DNA of 64,000 nt from Megalobrama amblycephala (taxonomy: Eukaryota; Chordata; Actinopteri; Cypriniformes; Xenocyprididae): positions 27,371,856-27,435,855 of the forward strand of contig NC_063054.1 of the NCBI RefSeq assembly GCF_018812025.1, read 5' to 3'. Below the pieces are notes generated by a model. It had not been told where the DNA came from and made no database searches. It worked only from the letters and a program-made list of their open reading frames with translations. A program made the translations under genes and the position numbers. Shown here piece by piece: positions 42,386 through 55,740 of this stretch. Position 1 is the first letter of the stretch, and every line of letters starts with the position of its first letter.

Positions 42386-44198
42386 CAGTCCCGGCGCCAT
42401 GGGAGGGCATTGGGGGGCCTGGCCCGCCCTGTGAGTCACTAGTGCCCGCCCTGGACGAGTCGACAACTCCACGTCCCACCAACCACCAGTCCTTGCTTTT
42501 TTTAATCAATAGGCTACTGTCATCAAAAGTTATCGTTTTGTATCATAACTACCGGATAAAAATGTGTTTGATCCGATTTAAAAAAATAAAATAAAATAAA
42601 CGGATTTGATTGGTTTGTAAATATTGAGCGCGGAAATGTTTGGTTGTGTGCTAAGCATAGTGCTGCCGCTTAATGTTAGCGGTCATTTTTTAAACAACTG
42701 CTGAACTATCTCGTGTGACAGTGTCTGAGGATATACGGCGTTTCTTTAATCAAAGACCACCAAAGTTGGCAGGAGAGATCAGCGAGGTAATGCTAGGCGA
42801 AAGCCCGAGTGTTGCTGTGAGACTGAGACATATCCAGCTGCAGACCCGCAGCACCACAGTTTCAGAACCGCAGCCGCAGAGACTGACGCGCTAAAACAGA
42901 ACAAAAACAGTCAATATTGCGTCTAAAATGTCAGTAAATTCATATTTATTACTTGTTTATAGAACTGCCATATGAAATCAGTGTCATATTTTCAGTCGTG
43001 GTAGGCACTCTTGGTCGTGTGATGTTGCTTAGCTGTATCATATGTCATAAATATAAAAACTCCACATTTTAATTTTGCTGCATTATTCAGCCGCGGCTCG
43101 TCTGGGTGGGGCATAGCCCAACGAAATATTCATCCAAAAATAGACTGAAATAATAATATATTGTAAATGTGTCCAGCATTCTGCAACAAATATTTTTCAG
43201 ATTTTCTAGTCGTAAAGTGAGCAGGGTATACTAAAATATAGCGCAAGGATTCGGCAGGCATGAATCATGATAAGCGGGGCAGCCTGTCTCAGAGCCCTCC
43301 CAGCTCTACAGCGCCCCACAAATTTCCAATGTAAACCTATGATGTAAACCTGTGGTGAAAAATGGAACTGCAGCACCCATTTGAGCAGCCGTTGAGCAGA
43401 TTTCTGGCTGCCCTGCTTACTTCCAAGTGACGTTATGTCACGTAAACCTCGCTCTAGGTCAAGACAACATCAGTCCGTTTCACATATGTGTCTGTATCAG
43501 GTCAGTAACTAGTTGGCACGTCTGTTCTTCCTATGTGGAGTAGCGTATTAAATAAATGAGAGGATAAACCCTTTAGTTCATGTGAATACAGTAGTTCTGT
43601 TGTGTTTGTTTTATGTTTTTCTGAGAATAGACATGACTTTTTTCTTCGCTGGAATTCCTACATACCTTGTAACATCCTAAAACAACATTTGTCATGCTGC
43701 GCTCATTTGTTTCGATTTCTCCTCGAGAGGCAGCGCGAGCGCCTCAACAGCGCAACATTTTGTTAGCGTCAGTACATTACATCAGCGGCAGCCTATAGAC
43801 CAATTTGGTGTTTGCAAACAGCGATGACGTTTTTTATGGGCGGAGCCTACCTGGTTGCAGAAAATGACAGTTGAGCAGTGGCAGTCTATGGAACCCACGA
43901 AATAAAAGAATTAAAAAAAAGTTAATTTTGAGTTTATATCTCACAATTCTGACTTTTATTTCTCGCAAACCTGAGTTTATATCTCACATTTCTTACAAAG
44001 AAAAACAGAATTGTGAGATATGCTCGTTATCCTGTAACTCGTTATACTCGTTTTCTGAATTGCAATTTATCCCGCAACTCTGACTTTTTTCCCCTCAGAA
44101 TTGTGAAATAAACTCACAATTGCGATTTATAATGGCCGAACTGGGAGTCATAAACACGCAAATGCATGAAAAAAAAATTGTGTCTGGCGCCGGGTCTG
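42386..44198. mobile_element. hAT-type DNA transposon copy, internally decayed, with 8-bp target duplication
   Basis: The ends are CAGTCCCGGCGCCA (left) and CAGACCCGGCGCCA (right, reverse-complemented), a 14-bp inverted repeat with one mismatch. Exact 8-bp direct repeats GATACTGT flank it at 42378-42385 and 44199-44206. Both are hallmarks of hAT insertion. Near 42730 a short frame reads DIRRFFNQRPPKLAGE, perhaps the remnant of a transposase N-terminus, but no full transposase remains. Inverted TGAGTTTATATCTCAC words lie near the right end. Confidence 0.87.
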
Positions 44199-44206
44199 GA
44201 TACTGT

Positions 44207-45325
44207 ACAGGATTGAAAGCAGCATTCTCAGTTCACACACATATTGACCTGCACATTACATAGAACATAAACATGATTTATGCCTTTAATTTTATACAGC
44301 TATATTATATTTCAGGAGTTCATTAAAAATAATCGGATATAGTAAAGAGAAAGAGTATTTGGCGTGGTGTCCGAGGAGAGGGCTCCGTATAGTTCGTCAT
44401 TTTGGCCCGAAACCAAACCGAGTACCTCCCCCGTGTCCCTAGCTGAACCAGCCAAAAGTGAAGTGTCGTTTTGGCGAAGGGATGCATAATCTGTCGAGGA
44501 ACATAGGAGTCGGCTACATAATGTATATAGGCCTCCTCTCGTACTGATTGGATAAATCATTTGAACGAGTCCTTTCATTCCCTGCAAATGCCATTCTGTC
44601 ACATCACAACCATTCAACAGTGCTGTGCTAATGTCTGAGTATATGTGCGGATGTGCACGTGCGTGTATTGTACAATCCAGTGGCCCACTGCGCTTACGCA
44701 AGGGAAACGCAATGGTTATTCTTTCTGTTCTTACGCATCATTTACTTTCACAGATTACTCACGCTCATTCATAAACATTTTTTTTTGGTCTGAGGCCCCT
44801 TTCTCCCACTGCAAGAAAAATAAATGACTTTTCTTCAGCCACCAGGTGACAGTAAACGCACAGCAACCACTTCCTGTTTAGACTCAAACTGAAGAACAGA
44901 TACAAACATTGATACAATACAAACGTAATGACACTCTAAGTAGTTATTTATGCGATGTTTTCATTAAGAGTAACGGAAAGTATACTTATTAGGGCAGCTT
45001 GGGGTTAAAGGGATTTTTCTCCCAAAAAGGAAAATACAGTCATTAGCCGATTTACTCACCCTCGTGTTGTTACAACTCCTAGCCTGTTACTTTATTTCCT
45101 TCGCGAACACACAAAATTTGATGTAAAAGAGGTTTCAAATAATTTCTACAGCTACTTTTGTGAGGAAACTAAATTTACATCTTTATTCAATGTAAACCTT
45201 TACATCAAACTGTAGCTCTCCTTTGTGAGTTCATGAGAGAAGACTGATCTGGTTCGGGAAGTCGGTTCGTTTTAATGAACTGTGATCCAGTTCATAAAAA
45301 CACTTTGATTCACTAATGAATTAGA
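44207..45325. other. Intergenic, repeat fragments, no gene seen
   Basis: A diverged left end of the TTCACCC-type element is visible near 45000-45080 (TTAAAGGGATTTTTCTCCC, TTTACTCACCCTCGTG). No coding exons were recognised. Confidence 0.5.
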
Positions 45326-46179
45326 AGGCTTGTTCGACTTGAAGCAGCGCTGCACAGACCAATTGGTGTATGACATTAAAGGGTTAGTTCACCCAAAAAT
45401 GAAAATTCTGCCATTAATTACTCACCCTCATGGTTCAAAATCCAATGGCCCAGTGAGGCCTGCATTGCCAGCAAGACAATTTACACTTTCAATGCCCAGA
45501 AAGCTACTAAAGACGTATTTAAGATAGTTCATGTGACTACAGTGGTTCAACCTTAATGTTATGAAGCGTTATGAATACTCTTTGTGTGTAAAAAAAAAGA
45601 GTATTCCCAAAATAACGAATTAATGACAATTTCTAGTGATGGGCGATTTCAAAACACTGCTTCATGAAGCTTCGAAGCTTTACGAATCTTTTGTTTCGAT
45701 TCAGTGGTTCGTAGCGTGTTTCAAACTGCCAGGGTCACGCCCCCCAGTGGTGAACCATTGAAATTTCAAAACGCTTATCACGTAACAAAGCTTCATTTAC
45801 TGAAATTACGTGACTATGGTGCTCCGAATCCCTGATTCGAAACAAAAGATTTGTAAAGTTTCATGAAGCAGTGTTTTGAAATCGTCCATAACTAGATATT
45901 GTCATAAAGTCATTATTTTGTTTTTTTGGCGCACAAAAAGTATTCTCGTCATTTCATAACATTAAGGTTGAGCCACTGCAGTCACATGAACTGTTTTAAA
46001 TAGCCTATGTCAACATGTATTAATGACAGAATTTTCATTTTTGGGTGAGCTAACCCTTAAAAGTCCCGCGAGAGCGATTAGAGAACTGACGGCTCCATAT
46101 GCTTTTGAATCACTCTTGCGGTACTTTGATGTCATACACCGATCGGTCTGTGCAGCGCTGCTTCAAGTCGAACAAGCCT
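45326..46179. repeat. Inverted-repeat element split by a nested TTCACCC element
   Basis: The left arm 45326-45375 (AGGCTTGTTCGACTTGAAGC...) is reverse-complementary, with two mismatches, to the right arm 46129-46179. The 684-bp element at 45377-46060 sits between them. Confidence 0.75.
45377..46060. mobile_element. Palindromic non-autonomous element, GGGTTAGTTCACCC ends, copy 1
   Basis: The left end TTAAAGGGTTAGTTCACCC and the reverse-complemented right end TTAAGGGTTAGCTCACCC continue as inverted repeats through AAAAATGAAAATTCTG. The interior is also palindromic (GCTTCATGAAGCTTCGAAGC against TGAAGCAGTGTTTTGAAATC). A very common cyprinid repeat type; no ORF. Confidence 0.8.
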
Positions 46180-48768
46180 AGAGTGGTCAAGACCCAAATA
46201 CTCGAGCAGCATTTTTTCACTAGTCGAGTTACATTCTCCATCTGATCTGACCAAGGGTACATTTGCATGACAACAATGTACTAAAAACAGAAAAGTTTGT
46301 TTCTTTTTTCTTTTCGTACAGACGACAGCGTTGTCAAAACGATCCCCATTCACACAGATCCACAAAAATGACTAAAAATGCTGTATTATGTTGTGTAAAT
46401 TAACAGCTAAAATGCATTAAAGGTTTTCCGTTTTTTGTTGAAACGGTTGTGTAGGCCTAAATGGCCCCCAAATATACATGGCACAATTTATGATTGAAAA
46501 TTTGAATTTGATTAATGTCGCATGTCTTTTTTAAAAGACAGATTATTGTTTTAGTCTTTTCAAGTAGCTACATTATTATAGTAGGAGAATAGGAGAAACA
46601 AAGCTTTAATGATTCACTGTTTCGAAGCTGATTCGAACCACCGCACTCTTTCGTCACCTGCTGGTCAAAGCCGTGTAAATGCAACTTGAACACACCACAC
46701 CTTTACAAACCAATTACAAATGTCTTAATGAAAGTGTAATAGTCATTAAATAAAATGTTTACATGCCTGTTTAATTTGTGTTATTTTATGTTTTAGGCAG
46801 GACCTGGCTATTTAGGCCAATTAGAAACAATTAACTATCACTATCTTTTCATTATATATTAATTTTCTTTTTTTAAATATATAGTTTTACAATAACACAA
46901 CAGTAGTACACAGCAACATATACAATCATTCAATTGGGTGAACTCTTTATGAACTATTCTTAGCTTCCAGCCCAGATCTTTAACCAATACCGCACGTTAA
47001 CCACCACAGCATCACTGTCATGAAAGTATGACAACTCTTCCAGAATGATGCACTTCAAAAACATGTGTTCTTCACAGGTATTTAATGCCTGATTTACCCC
47101 TGTTTCGCCAAACCCTCAGGGGAGACGTGAGAAAATCCAGCAATTAGACAGCTGTACAATTAGATCTGTTTAACCTCTGCTAAAGGTCAAAACATCCCTG
47201 TCATCCTCGGCTCTTGATATAGTGGAAAGGTTTCGCATTTATTTTTAAAACTGACTAAATAACATGAATAGCTGTATGTGAAAAAGACTAAGAAATACTG
47301 ATATGGTATTTTATAAGTTGATCTTGAGCCGCACCTAAATACTTTCATTAGTTACATCAGTCTCCTCTGGTGATCTTAACATGATAAGAATACAACCATG
47401 TATTGACTTTACAAAAGCGTATCACCAAATATACAAAAGCTTATCACCAAATACAGTTTGTCATGCTTGGATGTGAGTTGTGTGATGTAGGTTCTTGTTT
47501 ATGTGCACTTGTGTTTACTTGAGCTCATATGTGTGTGTTGACCTTTAAGAAGTCTTCATGACTCGTCAAGCTTGTTTTAGTTTTTTGTGCATATCCTTGG
47601 TTGTGTTTGTGATTATAAATAAACAAAATAAATCAAATTCAGTCTTGCCAGCAGTGGCCAACCATTTGCTTCAACTAAAATGTTGTCTTTACGCCACCTG
47701 CTAAACATACTGCTATCTTTCCTCAAAGCCTCCTCAAAATGTTTACATAGTCTAAATCAGTTTAGTTACCCTGTTTACATGCTGTAAACAAGTGAACATG
47801 TGAGTGTAACCTGCTCACGTGATCATAGTTCAGCTTTACAGCCATACTAAACCAAAAATGACCAACATTTCGTATGAATTTCACTCCCTATAGTACAGGT
47901 ACGTCTCTAAGATGTCTGCTAAACAATGTTTAGTCTGGAAAACATCTGTTGTGTACAAACATCTGGTAGACTTCTTACAAAAAGCAGTTTTAGATACATT
48001 CAAAGTCATAAACATCTTAAAAAGAAATTTTTTAAATGTCACTTTAACATCTGAGAGGAAATGTCTTTGAGACATATTCCAGATGTAAATGCAGACATCA
48101 TATAGACATCTCTGTGCTATCAGGGTAATAAATGAATATTATTGAGTAATATAAATAATATTAGTTTATTGTCTTAGAATAGACTAAGAGCTAAAATTTT
48201 AAAATTTTTAGTTGAACGAATTTGGTTCTGATACCCTCAAATGCTCATTTCCTTACACATTTTGGTATTTTTTTGCACTTAAACGCCTGATATATAGGGG
48301 ATGTGTCTGTTGTTGACATACATTTTATGTGGCAGCTCAGGCTATGACTATGTCAGTATGCTATGCTGACCTGTGTTATGGAAACATTCCCCCTCATACA
48401 AACAGTGCAGGAAGTATCAAGGAAGGTGGTGCTGTCCCTGGGTCTCAAACAAATCCTCTCTGTTTCAGGGTTTCCTTATATAACCAAGATATCAGTTGTA
48501 TCAGAGATGTAGTCTGTGGGAAATTCCCCCAAAATACTTGATTAAGGTATTGGTGGCACTTTTCACCGCAGCCGTCAAGAGGCGACAACATAGTCGGCTT
48601 TCGTCGCCGCTAGTTCTTTGACGTCGGATTGGTGTGTCCCGGGCTTTAGGGTTTAGGTTTTAGAACATAGAACAATACACACATAATAGATAATTATAAT
48701 CCAATTTAGAATGCCAATTTTTATAGCACTGTTATAAATGTTTGGGACATAAACTCTAAATCAAGGGT
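46180..48768. other. Intergenic, no gene seen
   Basis: AT-rich. A fragment near 46318-46390 (GACAGCGTTGTCAAAACGA) resembles the element at 53179-53522. No coding exons were recognised. Confidence 0.55.
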
Positions 48769-49556
48769 TTAAAGGGTTAGTTCACCCAAAAATTCAAATT
48801 CTGTCATTAATTACTCACCCTCATGTCGTTCCACACCTGTAAGACATCTTCAGAACACAAATTAAGATATTTTTGATAAAATCCGATGGTTCAGTGAAGC
48901 CTCCATTGATAAGATAATTACCACTTTAAAATGCCCAGAAATGTACTGAAGACATATTTAAAACAGTTCATGTGACTACAGTGGTTCAACCTTAATGTTA
49001 TAAAGCGACGAGAATATGTTTTGTGCACCAAAAAAACAAAATAACAACTTTATTCAACAGTATCTAGTGATGGGCGATTTCAAAACACTGCTTCATGAAG
49101 CTTCAAAGCTTTACGAATCTTTTGTTTCAAATCAGTGATTCGGAGCGTGTATCAAACTGCCAAAGTCACATGATTTCAGTAAATGAGGCTTCATTACGTC
49201 ATAAGTGTTTCGAAATGTTTCGAAATTTCAATTGTTCACGTGACTTTGGCAGTTTGATACACGCTCCGAATCACTGATTCAAAACAAAAGATTCGGAAAG
49301 CTTCAAAGATTCATGAAGCAGTGTTCTGAAATCGCTCGTCGCTAGATATTGTTGAATAAAGTCGTTATTTTGTTTTTTGCCGTACTTTTCACTTCATAAC
49401 ATTAAGGTCAATGGAGGCTACACTGAGCCATCAAATTTTATCAAAAACATCTTAATTTGTGATCTGAAGATGAATGAAGGTCTTATGGGTGTGGAACAAC
49501 ATGAAGGTGAGTAATTAATGACAGAATTTTCATTTTTGGGTGAACTAACCCTCTAA
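48769..49556. mobile_element. Palindromic non-autonomous element, GGGTTAGTTCACCC ends, copy 2
   Basis: The left end TTAAAGGGTTAGTTCACCC and the reverse-complemented right end GAGGGTTAGTTCACCC pair. The arms stay complementary for most of their roughly 390 bp, including GTATCAAACTGCCAAAGTCA against TGACTTTGGCAGTTTGATAC. Same family as the copy at 45377-46060. Confidence 0.82.
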
Positions 49557-52547
49557 AATCGCAATGTAACACAGGTAGTGACAGATTTTTCTTCTGAATT
49601 GTGATGTATATTCAAGGGAAACGGATTATCAAAAAAGAAAAAAATGTAGGGCGGGTCTTGGTCATGTAAAAAATATGGGTAGCGCAATTAGACTGCAAAT
49701 AATGGTTGAAAATGTTAAACTGTCCCTCTATAGGGGCTAGCTAGTTTGAGACCACTTGATGGTTTGTAGTTACTGATAAAATGATATTCCTCATAAATAA
49801 TAATAAAACATCTTTGTTTGATCTGTAGTTTTACAATAACTAAACTTTGTGCTTGACAACATGCAGAACTAAGTGTAGGCTATGTGTTGACCTAAAGTGA
49901 ATGTGACATTGTTGTTCTCCCAGTGACTTCTTTTCCAAATTGATGTATGAATGGGGGTTCCCTTCTCTTTGTTTTAGTTGAGGGATCAAAAATTCCAGTT
50001 TCAGGTGACTGATCACAAAATTGGAGATGCAAGCCAAATATTAGCAATTAAACAGTCACAATCAGATCTGAGTATGTGTGTGTGTCGGGGTGTGTGTGTA
50101 TGTATAATTATTTGGATGAAAAACAGTAGCTACGTGAAGATTTTACGTTTTAATTAACAGTAATTTTCTGTACAGTCATCTAAGGTTCTGACCTGATCTG
50201 CCAAATCTGTTCAATCATTCCATGAGAACAGACTGCTAAATTACTGCTAGATGGGTTTAAGTCATTTGATGTAAGTGAAGAGTATAAGAAAAGGTTAAAA
50301 ATTTATCAGAAATAAAATGAGAAATCATGAAAAAAATGTATTGTTAGATTGAAAGGAATTCATTTTTCTTCAGAATGCACCAATAATCAGAACTATTATA
50401 TATGAGAACACTCTTTTAATTAAACATAAAAACAAAGTAATTTTGTTTATTATAGATCATTTATTTTAGAAGATTATTTATAGATTATTTAGAAAAAGTA
50501 GCAGAATTTTTAAAATTATAGAATAACAAAAATTATCGGCTGTACAGTGAGAGATAAAGAAGGTTACAAAGTATTAATCCTTTTAATCCTTTAATCCTTT
50601 CTTCCCTTATGGCCCGTCTAGCTTGTTTTTCAGTGTAATTTTAATGGATTTTTGGCTTTTTTATTTCCTGAATTTGAAAACTGTGTGTCAGATCATTAAG
50701 CACTTCACAACAAACCACACAATTTGAATCATTCCTATTCATATCATGTTAAAAATTAAAGGATATTCAAATATGTTACATTATTTTAATAATGGAGCTA
50801 TAGAAGTGTCACAATCTGTTTAGTTTCTGTTTGTATGGACTTTGTTTCCATGGACTTTCAGTTTGTTTTCATTGTAACATATTCCTTTGTTCATTTTCCC
50901 ACCACTCATCTGTCTCCGTGGTAACCGTCATCATTAGTTCATTCTGTTCAGTTGTGTAGTTCATTACCTTGTTTGTGCAATTATTTAAGTCACTCCTCAG
51001 TCACTCCTTGTTCGTTCATTGTCAATGTAAGTGTGTTGCACCTGATCTTCTGCCTGTAGGAGTTATCATTATTATCTTTGTCTGTCTTCCTGCAACCACT
51101 GTGACAAGAGGTGACTGAGTCAATAGAGACAAGAAATGAATTTTCCAGTGAAAGAGGAAAAGGTGTGCTATTTTTTGTTAATGTTATCACTAATTACATA
51201 GGAAGCTAAACAGAAACTATTAAGTCAAGTGAAGCGGTATATCTTTGTTGCCTCATTCTTGCCTAAAATATCTAAAATGTACAAACTCACTGATGCTTAG
51301 ACTTACGTCTAATGCATTCTTCTGAAAATGATTCATAGCAGTGGTGAGAGGTATTCGTGACTAATCAAACACTCATTCAATTACCGCTTCTCAAAGACCA
51401 ATAAGCCAAAACTTGTGTGTTAATGTAAACTTCAAATGATATCATTTCCTTTTACACCTTGAATTAAATGCAGTTTTCTGAATGCCCCGAGGCAGAAGAA
51501 TGAGAGCAATTCTACCCATTAATACCTTTTTGTAGCCAAGCCATTTTCATGTTTGTCATACTTTTCATTGATTTACAGTGCACCTGCCAGAGAATCATTA
51601 CATTAACAATACCAGTAGTGTAATTGTCACAGGTGGCTGTAGTGAAGCGCATGACAAAGGAGATTAATAACAAAACAATCTTTATTTAAATCAGGATTGT
51701 GGAGGACTAGGAACTCAGGCAAACAGGAACAGATAAAAAACTAAACCAATTCAGAATATAGTGATATATAAAATAACTAAGACTAAAGGTGAGCTAGCTT
51801 TTCTTTGGCTCCACCTCTTAAAGTTAGTCTTGAGAGCCTCAGTAGGATCATTAATCTTGCTATATGTCTTACTAATATTATTGGCATGTAGTCTGATGTA
51901 GCTAACAAGAGTTGCAAAGTAGCAATGCGTGTGGCCATGGTATGACGTAAAGATGATCCTCTACTGATATTGTGCAAAGACTGTCTGGTCTAGAATTAGA
52001 TATTGACTAGTTGTTGTATAGCTGGAAATTTTGAATGAAGTGACCCATTAGTATAGCCTTATATGGTTGTGGATGAACTTCGTGTTGAACTGGGGAGGGG
52101 GTCATGATGCTGATGCATCTGGCTGTCATAGTCTTAGAGCTACACAGGTTTTATGACCTGAATGTTTCTACATGAAAGGGTGCATGAAATCATAGCATGC
52201 AAGGAAAAAAACAACACTTTTGAATTAAGGAAAGACTTCTTACCGAAGAATCCCTTATATCAGGTTTTTCCCTGTGTGACTCTTATATCCTCATTCCTGT
52301 TGTTTCTGACTCACAACATCTCTCTGAAACAAGCTTTAAATAACACTGTAGTTGTAAACTGTATGATTCATTGTGCCAGGATTTCTAGAAGTCATAAAAT
52401 AACTTTGAATGAGAAACAGACTGAAATTTAATTCATCATTCACTGTCACTTCATGTTATGAGACATGCAATGGCCAATTTCAAACCTGGCTCCTTCATGC
52501 ATCTGTTTACTGTATGTGTACGCATGCACGGGCAAGATTTTGCAATG
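49557..52547. other. Intergenic, no gene seen
   Basis: AT-rich DNA with simple repeats (TTTAATCCTT units near 50575-50600). Stretches at 50815-51000 and 51620-51760 look like degraded interspersed repeats but were not assigned to a family. No coding exons were recognised. Confidence 0.5.
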
Positions 52548-52555
52548 ATTTAATG

Positions 52556-53152
52556 CAGTGGTTCTCAAACCTGTCCTGGAGTACCACCAACCCTGCATAT
52601 TTGTATGTCTCCCTATCTGAAACACCCAGTTCAGGGCTGCGTTCCACTCCACTTTTAGACACGTACTTGCAAACTTCCCTATAGCACTTCCCCTCGGGGA
52701 ATCCCTGCGGGATACGAGGGAAGTTTATTTGGACAGACCCTCACTCCCTCGGTCAAAATCGAGTCTGCTCAAAAGTCTACTTCATATGTACACTTCAGGC
52801 AGCTCCATGTACCCCAATGCAACACGATTGTGACGTATCACGTTTAATGTACCCCACCATAAACAACTCTATGATATAGGCTATATTATTATTTATTTAT
52901 TTTTTTAAATATCTAAAACACACCCATATACATATAGAATGCTGTATGAACAGTTTCATAAGGAAAAAAATAAAAATAATAAATCAACTCCATAGCAGAT
53001 TCCAAGTGGTCAAGGGCTTCCAATTCAGCCCATTTCACGTAGTGGGCAGTCGTGTAACGTAAGCAATGACATACATCCGAGTCAACGAGACTAAGAGAAG
53101 TTAGCGAGGGAAGGGCATAAAAAACAGCCCAGGACAGGTTTGAGAACCACTG
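52556..53152. mobile_element. hAT-type non-autonomous transposon
   Basis: The left end CAGTGGTTCTCAAACCTGTC and the reverse-complemented right end CAGTGGTTCTCAAACCTGTC match over at least 20 bp. The flanks carry ATTTAATG (52548-52555) and GTTTAATG (53153-53160), an 8-bp target duplication with one mismatch. No transposase frame is present. Confidence 0.87.
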
Positions 53153-53178
53153 GTTTAATGCATTTACTTTTTTATGGT

Positions 53179-53522
53179 TTAGCGTACATTTACACGACAA
53201 CGATATGGTTAAAACGGATACTTATTTCCTTTGAGTTTCCACAGTCGAGTCGACACCATTGTCAAAACGATCTCCATTCATACGAATCTGTGAAAACGAC
53301 TAATAACGAAGTATTCTGTTGGCAGGCCATTAGATGGTGATGAAAAACTATAAACTGAACATGTAATGCGCATGTGCATGACATCATCGCTTTCACAGAT
53401 TCGCGTTTTTGTTCTCTACGCGGAGACCATTTTCAAAAACGTGTCATGTAAATGAATGGCCAATACGCATACAACTTTTTCCGCTTTTATTTGAAAATGG
53501 TGTCGTGTAAACGGTCCCTTAG
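53179..53522. mobile_element. MITE with TTTACACGACA ends
   Basis: The left end TTAGCGTACATTTACACGAC and the reverse-complemented right end CTAAGGGACCGTTTACACGAC are inverted repeats, continuing to internal AAAACG words. It abuts the hAT element just to its left. No ORF. Confidence 0.65.
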
Positions 53523-55740
53523 CAGGTGTTCTTTGTAGAACATGCGACTTGTACACTTGTATATGGCTAAAATGTCAATAAAGCAAAGTAAACTATACTT
53601 TTTATTATTAGGTCAGGTGTATTTTTGGGAAATTCCCTGGTTTAATGTGTATTTATGTTTATTATCTTCCGTTAAGGAGACCACACAGAGAACCAAGTCT
53701 GGAATTTTGTTTAGAAATAAAAAGAGGCAGTTTAGGTGGCAGAATTACAGAAATATACAACGTATATGTAATTCTCATGAAAGAAAAAAAAAAAACAGTA
53801 TAGAATTACATGTCTGTTTGTTTCTAAGAATGATTTGTGTTATTGAATGCCAATTTCCTGTTGTGCACAACTTTCATTTCTTTTTGAAGTCTTTTTTTTT
53901 TTTTTTTTTCAGTTTTGCTGAGAAGTTTACCCTGACTGGAAACTGTTGGATTCCGACTTGCAGTGTGAGGTGTAAGCAGCATTTGCAAAGTATAAAGATT
54001 GCTCTAGCTCGAAATAAACAAAATTTGATGATGAATAACAGATTATTCATCTTTTTAGTATGATGAGAATGAATTCATCTGTAAGGCACAGATGTGCTTG
54101 TGTGTCTCAGGTTGCATGAAGAATTGGGAATTTTTCCTTCTTCCTTTAAGGAAAATGAAATCATTTTGAATATGAGACATAGGCCTATGCATGTGCAGAC
54201 ACGGGCACACTCTCCTATAAACACAGGCATATACAGGAAGGTTCCTAACCAGGGTCCTTCTTCAGTGTCCTCGTCATTTTTAAACAAAGATATTACAAAT
54301 TCAAAACAACTAAAGACATGCAATGTCATCTGACCCAATGAGTTCCATGTGCAAGTGGCAAGTGGTATCCTACTAATGATGTTCTACATTTGACTCTCCT
54401 TTTATGGTCTGAGAATGTATACGACTTTAAATGGAGGTCCGCAGACAGTGTGGCACAGTGTAGTTTCAGTATTGATGAGTTAACACTCTGTCATCTTGCT
54501 AGAACTGAAAGCATTTTTATAAGCATCACCTCATATGTGTCAGATGCAGTGGTGACAGGTTTATAGTTTTCTCCAAATATGTTCATCTACATTAAAATTC
54601 CTTTTTGCTAGTGTGGGCACATATTGAGATTTTTTTTTTTTGGTCCATGCAGTGAATGTCTATGTTATTTTTTAACCCCATTGTCGTTGAATGTATAGAC
54701 AAAACATTTTTCAAAATATCTTCTTTTGTGTTCTACAGTAAAGTTCTGAGTAAATGATGACATCATTTTCATTTTTAGGGTATGTACTATAACTTTAACA
54801 TGTAATGTGGCTCATGGCTCTGAGAGCTCATACACTGTAAAAATGATTTAGTAAAAAAAAAAATGAACCAAACATTATTGAAGTATGTTATATTACACAA
54901 GAAAATACTATTTCAGTCTTACACTTAAAAATGTCATGCTTAATTTGTTACTTGCTGTTTCTTTGTAATTCATTGTGAAATCTACAAGCAATTTCCGTGT
55001 AAAAAAAAAAAAAAAAATACACCATTTTTTCTTTTTTTTTTCAGTTAAAAAAGATCACTGTATTTCATGTTTAAATGACTGTTGAGAAGTGCTTCCTTTG
55101 ATTCTATTTCTCTCTGCCAAGTTCTCACACTGGGAAGTGACCAGGGACTGAGTCCAACTGCCCCTCATTTTCATCACTTGTCAGATGGCACGTATCTCCT
55201 CTTTAGCCTCGCAGCCACACAAGCTTTCCTGGCAGCACGTACCCTGTCCAGTGAAAAAAAAACCCTCTGCGTACACTATCAATCGCTGAGGAGACAGTCT
55301 GTGCTGAGGCAATGGAAACATGCGCTCCACAATCTTCCCTTCTGGCCCGAGGTGCCAATTTCATGCCAATTTATCACAGAGAATGGCAGATTGTTTTTTA
55401 GTCTGCCTACAGAATTGAGCTAGTTGGAGCTCATACAGTAAAGCTTTGGAAAATCGGAGCCCCCGCAGGGTCATTGATGACCAGAAGCACAAATGCAAAG
55501 TCCTAATCACTTGCACAATTATGAGGCCTAAAACGCTTCTTGACAAAAGCTGTACTTATTGTGATGCATCTCTTTACTTTGATGTGGTCAGTGGTTCAGT
55601 TTTATGAAAAGTGACATATCTACAGCTGTAGAAACAATGTGAAAAGAGCTGGAGGGGGTGCATCTCCTACAATATTCCTCTGTTTATGTCTATTATAAAT
55701 TAAGCTATCCAAAAATCTGCAGAAGTCATACTTTTTTCTT
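53523..55740. other. Intergenic, no gene seen
   Basis: Poly-T and poly-A tracts near 53890-53910, 54630-54642 and 55001-55018. The part 55080-55560 has balanced composition and no visible repeat structure. Open frames here have no recognisable family signature. Confidence 0.5.

Noticed and set aside
53542..54063. 173-codon plus-strand frame
   Set aside because: It runs through a poly-T/poly-A rich interval, is of low complexity (runs of Phe and Lys), and no splice structure or known domain is visible.
55082..55423. 113-codon plus-strand frame
   Set aside because: No recognisable family or splice context; the region is more plausibly non-coding.
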